Source of the DNA: Brasenia schreberi
Lineage: Eukaryota; Streptophyta; Magnoliopsida; Nymphaeales; Cabombaceae
Assembly (NCBI GenBank): GCA_036023115.1
Contig: JAYKKT010000064.1
Coordinates: 8,502,501-8,566,500 of the forward strand
Length of the DNA stretch: 64,000 bases
Direction of reading: 5' to 3'
The position numbers and the translations under genes were made by a program. Within the stretch, counting starts at the first letter, position 1. Each line of letters begins with the position of its first letter. Shown here piece after piece: positions 32,830 through 43,259 of this stretch. The notes under the pieces were generated by a model, which saw nothing but the letters and a program-made list of their open reading frames with translations, did no database searches and was not told where the DNA came from.

Positions 32830-33373
32830 ATGTTTTCTATGAAGAAGAGATGATCTTACCCCTTCAAATTCTTCTGGAGACTTCTTAGAAATTGGTATAC
32901 AAAGTCCTCGTTATCTTCACATTGTCTCTCACTAAGACATTGTGTACATTTCTTTTTGCAACCATATAATTGGTTTCAAACATTAAAATATTCGCCAAAA
33001 CATTCATTTATACCTTTATCTCCTTGTCTAAGTGAGACCAATTTGTCTCTTAATGCCATCCTATGAGCCACATCGCTTTGAACATGGGATTTTTCAAAGT
33101 ATTCTCATGCTTCTTTAGCAATAGTGAAATCGGCCAAGGTGTCCCTAGTATGCTCATTTACACTATTCATGAGCACCCATAGGATTGTTCTATGACCTCC
33201 TTCATATTCCTGTTTTTGCTAGTGTGGCATTGATAGAGGGTTCTACTTTTGAAGTACTAACATTGCCCCATAACTTTTAACTTTTTGAAATATAGGTAAT
33301 TTTCCATAAATTGGGCCCATGTCTTATAGCTTGAGGGTGTTAGACGAAACTTAAATTCTCCTTTATCATCCAT
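32830..33373 (-). pseudogene. gag of a second copia element (UBN2-like)
   Basis: Starts at ATG 33373 (MDDKGEFKFRLT) followed by SSYKTWAQFMENYLYFKKL. Later RMALRDKLVSLRQGDKGIN and QCEDNEDFVYQFLRSLQ are typical of the UBN2 copia gag family. Its start lies about 95 bp inside a degenerate primer site. It abuts RT sequence at 32820 without protease or integrase, so a large deletion or a fusion of two elements is inferred. Confidence 0.7.
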
Positions 33374-33480
33374 ATTTTAAGGAGAAAAAGAAACTAAAGG
33401 AATAAACTACAAAATACGATTGGCATGCTTCCCGAAGTGATGAATAATATTCTCATGATCGCAAAATGACTCTTATACCA

Positions 33481-33710
33481 TGTAATGAAGACAATACTTC
33501 AATGTAGCAGTGAAAGATCGGTGAAAATCACCTTGAAATATCACTTTCAAAAAACCTTAGAAAAAGGAAGAGAAGAGAAGAGGGAAGGAGAGTGAAGAGA
33601 GAGGACTGAGAGGTGATAGGCGGTCTCCTGCCAGCCCCCAATGGCTACTTGGAGTAGCCATTGGGCTCTACTGGCCCACCTATACCAGGGCCGAGAGCCA
33701 GCAGAGCCCA
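33481..33710 (-). repeat. 5' LTR of the second copia element, truncated by a LINE
   Basis: Begins TGTAATGAAGACAATACTT next to a decayed primer site (33468-33480, TGGTATAAGAGTC on the minus strand). It holds a perfect 12-bp inverted repeat with arms CCCAATGGCTAC / GTAGCCATTGGG near 33644-33671. It ends against LINE sequence. Confidence 0.7.
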
Positions 33711-33741
33711 AGATAATATTCCTATACTGGCCCACCTATAC

Positions 33742-35190
33742 CAGATAATATTCCTATAGAAGTTTGGAAAATACTAGGAGAAATAGGAATCACTTAGCTC
33801 ACAAGACTATTTAATGAAATATGGAAAAACCAAAAGATGCCCGAGGAATGGAGAGCAAGTACACTTATACCCATATATAAGAACAAGGGAGACATTCAAA
33901 ATTGTGTGAATTATCGAGGTATCAAGTTAATGAGCCATACTATGAAATTATGGGAAAGAATTATTGAACATAGGTTAAGAGAAGTATCAAGTACAACAGA
34001 GAACCAATTTGGATTTATGTCAGGCAGATCTACTATTGAAGCGATTCACCTTTTGAGATGTCTTATGGAACATTTTAGAGCAAAAAAGAAAGACCTTCAC
34101 ATGATATTTATTGATCTAGAAAAAGCTTATGATAGAGTACCAAGGGAGGTTCTTTGGAGAACATTGGAAAAAAGAGGTATCCCATTGACATATATTAACC
34201 TTATAAGAGACATGTATGATGGTGCAAAAACATGTGTGAGGACTCATGAAGGAACGACAAACTTCTTTGAAGTTAATATTGGGTTACATCAAGGATCAAC
34301 TTTAAGTCCATACTTATTTATAATGGTGATGGATGAGTTAACAAAACATATTCAAGATGAAGTACCTTGGTGTATGTTATTTGCAGATGACATTGTATTA
34401 GTGGAGGAGTCTAAGGAAAAAGTTAATAGAAAATTGGAACTATGGAGAGAAACATTAGAAAGCAAAGGCCTCCGACTTGTTTGAACAAAGACAGAATATA
34501 TGGAATGTAAGTTTGATCATTTGACTACTTCAGAGGGCATAGAAATTAAAATTGGCACACATTGCATTTCCCAAAAGTAAAGTTTTAAATACCTAGGGTT
34601 AATTTTTCAAAGTGATGGAAGAATTGATGGAGATGTTACACATAGAATTAATGCTAGTTGGTTAAAATGGAGAGGAGCATCAGGTATTCTTTGTGATAAG
34701 AAGATACCATTAAAATTAAAAGGTAAATATTATAGAGCAGCAATTAGGCCTGCCATGTTTTATGGTTCTGAGTGTTGCGCAATTAATCATCAACATGTAC
34801 AAAAGATGTCTGTGACAGAAATGAAGATGTTGAGATGGATGAGTGGTCATACAAGAAAAGACCGTATACATAATGAGGTTATTAGAAACAAATTAGGAGT
34901 GACACCAATAGAGGATAAAATGAGAGAACATCGTTTAAGATGGTTTGGACATATAGAAAGAAGATCAAAAGAAGAACCTGTAAGAAGGTTAGAAACACTA
35001 AATTTGGAAAGTATTAAAAGAGGTAGAGGACAACCACAAAAGTGTTGTAAAGAAACAATAAAGAATGATCTAGCTTATTGTGAGTTAACTGCTAACATGG
35101 CACACGATAGGGATCTGTGGAAACAAAGAATCCATGTAGCCGACCCCGTCTAGTATGGGAAAAGGCTTAGTTGTTGTTGTTGTTGTTGTA
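33742..35190 (+). mobile_element. RTE-type LINE, 5' truncated
   Basis: Encodes a non-LTR reverse transcriptase and ends in CTAGTATGGGAAAAGGCTTAG and (TTG)n at 35170-35190. This microsatellite tail, not poly(A), is known from plant RTE-clade LINEs. The endonuclease part is missing at the 5' end. Five other fragments of the same family are in the window. Confidence 0.85.
33760..35152 (+). pseudogene. LINE reverse transcriptase
   Basis: Blocks in order: [74 protein letters not shown] (palm Asp), [17 protein letters not shown] and the catalytic [11 protein letters not shown] (33837-34484). After a stop come YGSECCAINHQHVQKM, MLRWMSGHTRKDRIHNE and RLRWFGHIERR (34755-35153). Two or three stops or shifts break an otherwise long frame. 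Confidence 0.9.
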
Positions 35191-35337
35191 TTCCCATGTT
35201 TCAAATGCATTTTTAAAAATTTGAACTCTATTGTGAAGTTTTTCAACTACATCTTGACAAATAATTGAAGTAATTTTTGCATTCATTTTTTCTCATATTT
35301 TCAAATTTTGTTTATAATTTTCTTGGGCCTTGATGAT
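35191..35337 (-). pseudogene. copia gag of the mosaic element, part 1
   Basis: Minus-strand gag of the same type as 35820. It ends at the insertion point of the element at 35338; the coding sense continues at 40241. Confidence 0.65.
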
Positions 35338-35703
35338 TGTTAATGTAATAGGCGCACGGACCCTAAAGGCCCTTGCCACCCTAATGGAAGAGAACCAGGG
35401 CCACCATGGCCCTGGCCCAACCGTTGGGGACCCCAACGTCTAGTGCTGGCCGACCAGCACTAGCCCTTATTACTCTTTCTTGTCTCTCATTCTAACACCT
35501 TGTAAAATGCCTATATATACTACTTCATTCAATCAATAAAGCATGCACTCTTGTACTGCTTTTTGACTTGATTTGTATATGCTTCTGCTCTTGTTTGTTA
35601 TCTTTGAAGATCGTCATTCGGGATTGAATGTCATTTGACTCTTTGCGACTTGGTGATCTTGATTCGTGCAACATCAACCTTTGATCATTAACGTATATTT
35701 ATA
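35338..35703 (+). repeat. 5' LTR with a chain of hairpins
   Basis: TATA-like CTATATATA at 35511-35519 and AATAAA at 35535-35540 suggest promoter and polyadenylation signals. U3 has three consecutive perfect inverted repeats at 35395-35415, 35422-35438 and 35441-35462. Confidence 0.92.
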
Positions 35704-35716
35704 TGGTATCAGAGCC
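35704..35716 (+). other. primer binding site
   Basis: TGGTATCAGAGCC directly next to the LTR. Confidence 0.93.
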
Positions 35717-35819
35717 TCGGATTGAAGAAATCAGGTGCATTGGGAAGCGTGCCATCAGTGCAAAATTTGAAGAATTTTACCAAACTTAAAGTTAGTTTAT
35801 AATTTGTAATTTTTGCAAA

Positions 35820-36790
35820 ATGGAAGGTAAAAATGAGTCATTTAGATGTATCCTAGACTTGAAATGCTACCAAAGTTGGGCTAGGACCATAAAAAAGTAT
35901 TTTTTGACAAAGGATTTTTGGGATTACATCGATGGAACCGTAAAAGAACCACTTTTGAATATTGATGATTTAGACGATGATGAAATCGTCAAAGCCCATG
36001 AAAAATACAAGTTAGATTTAAAATTATGGGAAAAAATGAATGCAAAAATCACATGAATTATTTGCCAAAATGTGGACGAAAAGCTTAGAAATAGGATTAG
36101 TGCATTTGAAAACGCTTTTGAAATTTGGGAATATTTGAAAAAACTTCATTCTGAAGATGACTTTATTTTTCAAATTTATTTAATGGAAAGAATGGTAATG
36201 CTTAAACAAGGGAACCTAAGCATTAGAGACTACCATAATGAATTTTCGAAATTATGAACTCAATTGAGAAGTTTTGAGAAAGTTTGAAATCTTCATAAAT
36301 TAGATGAATTTCAAAAATTTCTAGACAACCAATACTTCTTTTTGTTTATGTGTGGGTTGAGAGATGAATTTGAAAATATTAGATCAAACCTTATACATAG
36401 AAAACCTAGACCTAGAGGGGATTCCTTTTTTGCTGACCTTGTTATAGAGGAAATGAGATTGAAAAACATGAATGTGGCTAAGGAAGCCGTGCTTGCCGCA
36501 TCAAAACCGGGAGCAAATTTGAAGACCTAAAAGCCTCCACATGCAAAGTACAATGAAGGCATGTCAAAGAAGCCCATGGGAGCGTGGCCCAACAAAGACA
36601 CTATGTGCCACTATTGCAAGAAAAATGGATACATCAAAACCACGTGTCCTTTACTTCGGAAAAGAAGTGGAAATGCGGGAGCCGTAGAAGAAGGGGGTGT
36701 CTTGCCCAACAACATCAAAGCATACATAGAAGAAATTTTCAAGGAAAAAGCAAGCATCTCCGGGAACGCTCTATCCGCTTCTCAAGGTAT
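35820..36790 (+). pseudogene. copia gag with altered zinc knuckle
   Basis: Starts at ATG 35820 (MEGKNESFRC). It includes WARTIKKYFLTKDFWDYIDG, MDEKLRNRISAFENAFEIW and MERMVMLKQGNLSIRDYHNE, interrupted by in-frame stops. The knuckle near 36602-36645 reads CHYCKKNGYIKTTC, where the usual His is Tyr. Confidence 0.9.
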
Positions 36791-37815
36791 GTCTTGGTTT
36801 TTAGATTCTGGTGTATCCTTTCATATGTCACATAGTGAAGATTCTTTGATTAATTCTTGTGAAACCATTGGAAAGCATGTGTTTACGGTCGATGGAACAA
36901 AACTCCAAATCAAGAAATTAAGAAACCTCGAAAAACAAAACTTTAAAATTCAAAATTTAAGTTTTATACCTAAACTTAATTTAAATCTACTTTCGGTTGC
37001 TCAAATATGTGATAACAATTGTATAGTCACTTTCTCATCCAAACATTATGTGGTGCAGGATCACCTATCAAAGAAGGTGATTGGTCAAGGCCATAGAGAA
37101 AGTGGACTATACAAAATGGCCTATCTTGTTATGCCAAATTCCGGTTTTTGTAACACAACCCAAGATGCTACGTTATGGCATAAAAGACTTGGACACTTGG
37201 ACTCTCAAAAATTGTGTAATATTCCTTTGATAAAAAGTATTGGAGAGAAAAATTTTGAATGTAAAGATTGTATTCTTGAAAAAATGCATCATCTTCCTTT
37301 TGGAGAAAGAAACTATGTACCAAAGAAAGCTTTTTATTTAATACATTCGGATGTTTGGGGCCAAACGCCCGTTGTTTCTAAAGGAGGATTGCAATACTAT
37401 GTGATTTTTGTAGATGACTTTACTCGTTTTACATGGATATATCTCTTAAAACACAAATCCAAAGTATTTGAAAAATTTGTAGTATTTTGTAATATGATCA
37501 AAAACCAATTTGGAGCAACCATTAAAACTTTTAGATCCAATTCGGGAGGAGAGTACATGTCTAATGAATTTCACAAATTTATTGAAACTAATGGTATTAT
37601 TCATAAAAAATCATGCACTAAAACACCCCAACAAAATGGTCTAGCGGAAAGAAAACATAGGCATATTATTTAAACTTGTAGAACTATGCTAATTGCTAGT
37701 AAGGTTCCTAAATTCTTATGGGCCGAAGCTACTCTTACCGCAGTATATCTTATAAATAGAATGCCTTCATCTAACCTTAAGAATACTTCACCTTTCAAAA
37801 ATTTGTACAAAATCT
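36791..37815 (+). pseudogene. copia protease-integrase with catalytic substitution
   Basis: Protease site WFLDSGVSFHMSHSED (near 36795). Pre-integrase LWHKRLGHLDSQKL and CKDCILEK follow, then integrase HSDVWGQTP, FVDDFTRFTWIYLLKHKSKV and PQQNGLAERKHRHI. The second catalytic Asp block reads FRSNSGGEY, where the family has S-D-N-G, so the active site is broken. A TAA at 37671 ends the 370-codon frame; coding sense continues with LIASKVPKFLWAEATLTAVYL. Confidence 0.9.
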
Positions 37816-38607
37816 CTCCATATTATGAAAGATAGGGTTTTTGGATGTAGATGTTTCGTGTATACAAACAAGAATGACAAATTGTCACCTAGAGCTATTG
37901 AATGTGTCTTCCTTGGTTATGGCATTGACAAGAAAGGGTATAGGTGTTTTGATCCCATAGAAGACAAATTGTACGTATCCAAGGATGCAAAATTTTTTAA
38001 GAATGATATTTATTATGAGTCCAAATCCTTGGAAAATTCGGAACCTTTCATTCCTCAAGATGTTTTTGAGCTAGCAAAAGATAATGATTGTGACTCAGTA
38101 GATCATCAAGACATTCAAGAAGATCATGTTGAAAACAATGACATTTCACACACCACTGTTGATACTCGGTCCATTGTCGAACCCTTCCCCTCACATTATA
38201 CAAGACGACCTAGAGAAACCAATGAAGTCCACATAGAACCTGATATTACAAGATTAAAACCCAGGGTTTCAAGACCTCCTCAATGATTTGTGTCTTTTGA
38301 ACCACAATGAAGAAATTTGATTGCCACGCTTCGTTAAGTTAAGGAACCTAGGTTCTATCATCAAGCTAAAGGTATTCCAGAATGGGAAAATGCTATAAAA
38401 GATGAACTCAATGCCCTAGACAAGGATCAGACATGGATAGTTGTACCCATGCCAAAAGATAAGAAAGTCATTTGATGTCGATGGGTATATAAAATCAAAA
38501 CTCACAGCAATGGTCACATTGAGAGATACAAGGTTAGACTAGTTGCTAAAGGTTATGCTCAAGAATATGGAATTGACTATGATGAAACCTTTGCCCCAGT
38601 AGCTAGA
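37816..38607 (+). pseudogene. copia integrase C-terminus and linker
   Basis: A 153-codon frame (37825-38286) starts with DRVFGCRCFVYTNKNDKLSP and AIECVFLGYGIDKKGY, the conserved C-terminal integrase block, followed by an acidic linker. The RT N-terminus (W-V-Y-K-I-K-T, ERYKVRLVAKGYAQEYGIDY) follows to 38607 with stops. Confidence 0.88.
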
Positions 38608-39861
38608 ATGACCACAATTAGAATTCTCATAACCATTAGTGCAATTAAGCAATGGAATATATACCAACTTGATGTCAAGAATGCTTTCTTGAATGGTTAC
38701 TTGAATGAAGAAGTCTACATGAGTCCTCCTCCTGGGGTCACTCTCCATCCTGGTCATGCTCTTAAATTACGAAAGGCTTTGTATGGTCTGAAACAAGCTC
38801 CAAAAGCTTGGTTTAATCGATTTGAAAAATTCATGCATTTGCATAATTTTGTGACTTGCTATACTGATACTGCATTGTTTGTACGAAAAACACAATCTGG
38901 TATTGTTATCTTGCTTTTGTATGTGGATGACATGATCATCACAAGAAGTAATGAAGTGGGAATTGCTAAAGTTAAACTTAATCTGCATCACAAATTTGAT
39001 ATGAAAGACTTGGGCTTGCTGAATTACTTTTTAGGTATTAAGATAACCAAAAATAGTTGTGGATACTTTATGTCTCAAACCAAGTTTGCTAACGATATTG
39101 TTGAAAGGTCCGGTATTACAGATACTAAGGTTGTTGACACACTAGAAATCCTAGGCACGAAACTACGATCCACTGATGGTGAGAAATTGGAGGATCCCAC
39201 TCCTTATCGCCAGCTCATACATGCACTCACTTATCTCACCATTACTAGACCATATATTTCTCATGCAGTACACATAACAAGCCAATTTCAACAGGCACCC
39301 ACTGCTAATAATATGAGTGTTGTCTTGCGCATCAATCGATATATTAGAAACACTGCCCAAAAGGGGGGCCTCTTAACTGCCTCCTCATCCTTTGATTTGT
39401 TTGTATATACGGATGCTGATTGGGATGGAGATGTCAACAATAGACACTCTACGACTGGTTTTTGTGTATTTTTAGGTGAATCTCTTGTTTCCTGGACGTG
39501 CAAAAAGCAACAGAAGGTGTCCCTCTCATCCACAGAAGCCGAATATCGAGTCATGGCTACAGCTGCGATGGAGATTACTTGGGTCACAACCCTTCTAGCA
39601 GACATGAGAGTCAATATTAAACACCTGACCATCATGTATTGTGACAACAAAAGCGTCATGTACATTGCCTCCAACAACACTTTTCATGAGAGGACAAAGC
39701 ATATCGAGATGGACTGCCACTTTGTTCGTGAAGAGTGTCTAAATAAGATCTCACTTTGTTATGTCACATCCGAGATGCAACTAGCTGATTTCTTCACCAA
39801 ATCTCTTTCGGCGACTCGATTTCAATTCTTATTAGACAAACTTTCTATGTATACCCTGTAA
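38608..39861 (+). pseudogene. copia RT-RNase H, 417-codon open frame
   Basis: Open from 38608: TTIRILITISAIKQWNIYQL, DVKNAFLNGYLNEEVYMSPP, LRKALYGLKQAPKAWFNRF, LLLYVDDMIITRSNE (YVDD catalytic box) and MKDLGLLNYFLGI. RNase H has VYTDADWDGDVNNRHSTTGF, SLSSTEAEYRVMATAAMEI, YCDNKSVMYIASNNTFHERT and QLADFFTKSLS. All key Asp/Glu residues are visible. It is the best preserved retroelement frame in the window. It is listed as a pseudogene because the upstream frames are broken. Confidence 0.93.
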
Positions 39862-39874
39862 GTTTGAGGGGGGG

Positions 39875-40240
39875 TGTTAATGTAATAGGCGCACGGGCCT
39901 TTAGGGCCCGTGCCACCCTAATGGAAGAGGACCAGGGCCACCATGGCCCTGGCCCAACTGTTGGGGACCCCAACAGCTAATGCTGGCCGACCAGCACTAG
40001 TCCTTCTTACTCTTTCTTGTCTCTCATTCTAACACCTTGTAAAATGCCTATATATACTACTTCATTCAATCAATAAAGCATGCAGTCTTGTACTGCTTTT
40101 TGACTTGATTTGTATACGCTTCTGCTCTTGTTTGTTATCTTTGAAGATCGACATTCGAGATTGAATGTCATTTGACTCTTGGCGACTTGGTGATCTTGAT
40201 TCGTGCAACATCAACCTTCGATCATTAACGTATATTTACA
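39875..40240 (+). repeat. 3' LTR with four hairpins
   Basis: 366 bp, partner of 35338-35703. Here a fourth perfect 9-bp inverted repeat is visible at 39891-39913, which is decayed in the 5' copy. Confidence 0.92.
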
Positions 40241-40430
40241 GGTGATATCATCTTCGTAAGCTCATCAATTTTTAAAATCGATTCTTGGATAGTGTCATTC
40301 ACGTAATTCCAATAATCTTTTGATAAAAAATATTTTTTCATTATTCATACTAAACTTTGATAGTTATTTAGATCAAGCAAACAACAAAATACCTCATTTT
40401 CTCACCCATTTCTCACAAAGATAAGTTTTT
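40241..40430 (-). pseudogene. copia gag of the mosaic element, part 2 (N-terminus)
   Basis: The minus strand encodes a KKYFLSKDYWNYV-like gag N-terminus that joins the piece at 35191-35337 as D-D-I-I-K-A-Q once the insertion is removed. The sequence then runs to the primer site at 40535. Confidence 0.7.
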
Positions 40431-40534
40431 GAAGATTACTTTAACCTTGGAATATCAAAAGTATGAACACAAAACTTGCTTCAAGTTGAACACACTTCCC
40501 AATACCGTTAGGGTCGATAATATTTATCCGAGTA

Positions 40535-40547
40535 GGCTCTGATACCA
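40535..40547 (-). other. primer binding site of the mosaic element
   Basis: On the minus strand TGGTATCAGAGCC, directly inside the LTR start at 40548. Confidence 0.9.
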
Positions 40548-40696
40548 TGTAAGAATAACTCTTTAACTTGCTTGAAGAGCTTTCGCCAAATCATAAATCA
40601 AGAATCGCCAAGCGATCAATGCATCAAATACACCAAACACTTTGTTTAAACCCACAAACCGAGTCAAAAGAAGAGCCACCGAAACAAACCAAATAT
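40548..40696 (-). repeat. 5' LTR of the mosaic element, truncated
   Basis: Matches the first ~149 bp (plus-strand reading) of the 400-bp LTR at 31013, then stops abruptly at AAATAT and unrelated copia linker sequence begins. Confidence 0.85.
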
Positions 40697-40930
40697 AGAA
40701 GGTGGTGATAACTATACAAGATCTCTTAGGTTTCTCGACTCAAAGGTTTATTGGTTTCACTTAATATAGTATATTTGGATGAACCTATATCGTTTCTTGA
40801 ATGCATGGATGGATCTCCTTTAGTCAAATTCTTTTTGATGTCTTGTTCAATATTTTCTTCTTGGTCTTCATTGTCCTTAAAGAACATGCACTGAAGGATA
40901 TCTAGAATAATTAGAAACTCTCAGATTCTC
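40697..40930 (-). pseudogene. copia linker remnant (continuation of the host element of 30054-31012)
   Basis: The minus strand reads an acidic linker-like DNEDQEENIEQDIKKNL, as found between copia integrase and RT. It is probably the host element continuing beyond the insertion. RT N-terminal sequence between the two pieces is missing. Confidence 0.45.
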
Positions 40931-41316
40931 ACTTTTATAGTAATAACTGATTTTCAGTAAATTTTACATCCTTTTATATAGTCTATCAAATCATAACATT
41001 AATAACCTTTCTTATCAAAGAAAAATGCATTCAATGGCTCAAGTTGAAAATTTGTCACCTTTATTTAACAACATAAAGCATTTGCATCTAAAGATTTTAA
41101 ATGGAGGTAATTTTGTGAAACTTTAAACAATTTTGAATTGATGAAATGTTAAAACGGAGGACAACATTCTATTTATCTAACAAATTGAAGTCATAATAAG
41201 ACAAATTTTTTAGGCTAATGTCAGTGTTTGCACTCAACAAGCTCATTTTGTTAATCGTATCTAACTTATATTCATGAACATCTTTTATTAATTTTTGTAA
41301 TCTGGTGTTGTTTCAG
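40931..41316 (+). other. end of 14.9-kb CNGC intron, no feature seen
   Basis: AT-rich sequence ending in TGGTGTTGTTTCAG before the exon at 41317. Confidence 0.6.
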
Positions 41317-41462
41317 CAAATCAGCACTTTAGCTGGAAACCAAGTCCCTAGCTCATTTGTCTGGGAGGTTCTTTTCACCATGTTAATAATTGGACTCGGG
41401 CTCTTGCTATTTGCACTGCTTATTGGGAATATGCAGAACTTTCTCCAAGCTCTTGGTCGAAG
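41317..41462 (+). CDS. CNGC20: CNGC19/20-type channel, pore and S6 exon
   Basis: 146 bp, phase 0 start, leaving two bases (AG) of a split Arg codon; acceptor TTTCAG, donor GTAGCA. The protein begins QISTLAGNQVPSSFVWEVLF, covering pore helix and filter, then TMLIIGLGLLLFALLIGNMQ (S6) and NFLQALGR. The A-G-N-Q filter neighbourhood is that of CNGC group IVa and differs from the G-Q-N type of other plant CNGCs. It joins in frame to LFWGFQ of the exon 14.9 kb upstream. FALLIGNMQNFLQAL is nearly invariant in plant CNGCs. Confidence 0.95.
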
Positions 41463-42717
41463 GTAGCACAATATTTCATATAATTGTCCAGACATGTTAT
41501 CAGTGTTCAAAATTTATCTCATTATTTGGTTCTGTTGTTGTACTAAAGAAATTATTGGAAGTTAAAATTATGCTCTTCACATGGATTTTGTTTATAACCT
41601 TGAATGAACTTCCTGTATGGAGGATTAGAAAAAACAGTTTGTTAAACCTCTAGCCTATTAATAAGCATGCTTGGCTTCTGTTTATGGGAAGACAGAAGAA
41701 GGGAAGAGAGAAAGAGCGGAAAGGAAGCGAAGAGAAAAAGAGAGTGGAAACTTGTTTTGCAAAATTGTGGATATTTGCCATGTGCTCCTTCTCTTTTCTC
41801 TAATAAACGATTGAAAGAAAGGTAGTCTTTCACTATTAAATTGGCTTAAGGGTCCTGGTACCATATCAGAAGATTATCCTACCTGTAATTATCAACAGGA
41901 TTGCAAATGCAAACCCAAGATATTTTGTTACATCCGGCGGGCTTCTTTCTTTTTTTTTACATTTCTGCCTAGTCTTAATATATCCTCTTTTACACCCCTC
42001 ATAAACTGTGGTTGACCAAGAACTAAAAACTTTTGCAAAACCTATGTTATACAACAGGTTGCAACTTAATATGTCTAATGGATCTGCTCATCTTCTACTT
42101 TTTCCTTAACAAGATTTTGGTCAATTTCTTTTGTCATTCATTTGTTCATGTTGAACCAAACTATGGGAGATCACATTTTATCTTTATTATATTACAAAAT
42201 ATCAATTACTACTTTACCTGTCTGACATGAGGCTGCATTAAGATGTCAAAATCTATAGAGCTTGTAGTTGTGACTATGGGTGCTGACTGCAGGTGTCAGT
42301 CAGCTCTATGTATGCTTCTTGGCTTGCTGATTAACAATCAAACATGGGGATGTGCACTGTATCTTGTGATTCTCATGCTCCCCTGATTTCATACCAATCA
42401 ACTAAAAAATGTCAAAAATGTGAACATACACAGACAGAGTTCAATGATGATCTGCTAGTTGCTTCTCTGTGTGAACAAATCTTAGTTTGTGATCCTCTCT
42501 TTTTCTTTGTCAAATAGATTGCCAATCATCGTCAATGTACTTTATTCTTCCCTTCTGTATAGAATGCAAATAGCAACTTTTCCTTTAATTATCATAGCAT
42601 AGGACCAATCAATTTTTCACTAAAGAATGTAATATTTTTGTAGTGTTGTTCTTTCTTAGAGTGTATTTAGGCCATAAATGTATTTTTTAAATTTTCCTTG
42701 TATTTCACTCAGCAGGG
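41463..42717 (+). other. CNGC intron sequence, no element recognised
   Basis: AT-rich sequence without recognisable coding or repeat ends. A purine-rich stretch lies near 41688-41745. Confidence 0.6.
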
Positions 42718-42878
42718 TGCCAAGAGCTTATCCAGTAGCACTTGCAACTGCCAACGGCTAGTTGACTAGCCCTTGGCAGTTAGTGTTGGCTGTCTCTCTT
42801 GTTGATCCCAGCCCTATATTAAGGACTCTTCTCCCCATATATTTCTCATGCCTTCGGCATGTTTCATGAAGTATTTTT

Positions 42879-43179
42879 TGTTGGGAAACGTAGGTAGCGC
42901 AGTGAAAGATTGAATATCACACACGAGAAGAACAAGCGAAGAGAAAATGTGGAGATCGAAGGAGGGGGTAGGTCCTCTAATGGAGGCCGCTCCCTCTCTT
43001 TCTCTTTTTTAATCTTAGTCTCTTAACCCTAATACATCATGTTCAACCCTTATATAATGGGTTGTTAGACACAAAATTACCAAAATGCCTTCAGTATTAC
43101 GGGCAATTACAATAATACCTAAAACATCAAAATTATTAAAACTGATACTAAAACCAGCAGATATTCATATTCTTTAACA
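42879..43179 (-). repeat. 3' LTR of the HSP70/PPR-carrying element
   Basis: 301 bp, TG...CA; pairs with 45733-46021 and is related to 18341-18611 on the other strand. Confidence 0.9.
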
Positions 43180-43259
43180 CCCCCCAAGTTGGGAGTGAGA
43201 TACTTCGAACTCCAAACTTGTCAAAAAACTTATTCTTTCTTAATTTTTTTCTATTTTTC

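Larger units (their letters stand above)
35338..40240 (+). mobile_element. copia retrotransposon, structurally complete
   Basis: 4.9 kb with two 366-bp LTRs (35338-35703, 39875-40240), a perfect primer site at 35704, gag, protease, integrase, RT, RNase H and polypurine tract GAGGGGGGG. The LTRs differ at roughly 18-20 sites by eye, so it is younger than most neighbours but not recent. The gag frame has stops at about 36055 and 36256, and the integrase frame stops at 37671, so it is probably defective. Flanks GATGAT / GGTGAT suggest an imperfect target duplication in the gag of the mosaic element. Confidence 0.93.
31013..40696 (-). mobile_element. mosaic minus-strand copia element interrupted by other elements
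   Basis: Left (3') LTR 31013-31412 and right (5') LTR remnant 40548-40696 share TGTAAGAATAACTCTTTAACTTGC and about 145 bp beyond. A perfect primer site lies at 40535-40547. Between them are RNase H-RT (31413-32820), a second element's gag and LTR (32830-33710), an RTE LINE (33742-35190), this element's gag (35191-35337 and 40241-40430) and the inserted element 35338-40240. Integrase and protease are missing. The 5' LTR is cut off at 40696. Confidence 0.75.

Noticed and set aside
39288..39680. Open frame of 130 codons on the minus strand
   Set aside because: Shadow of the 417-codon RT-RNase H frame on the + strand.
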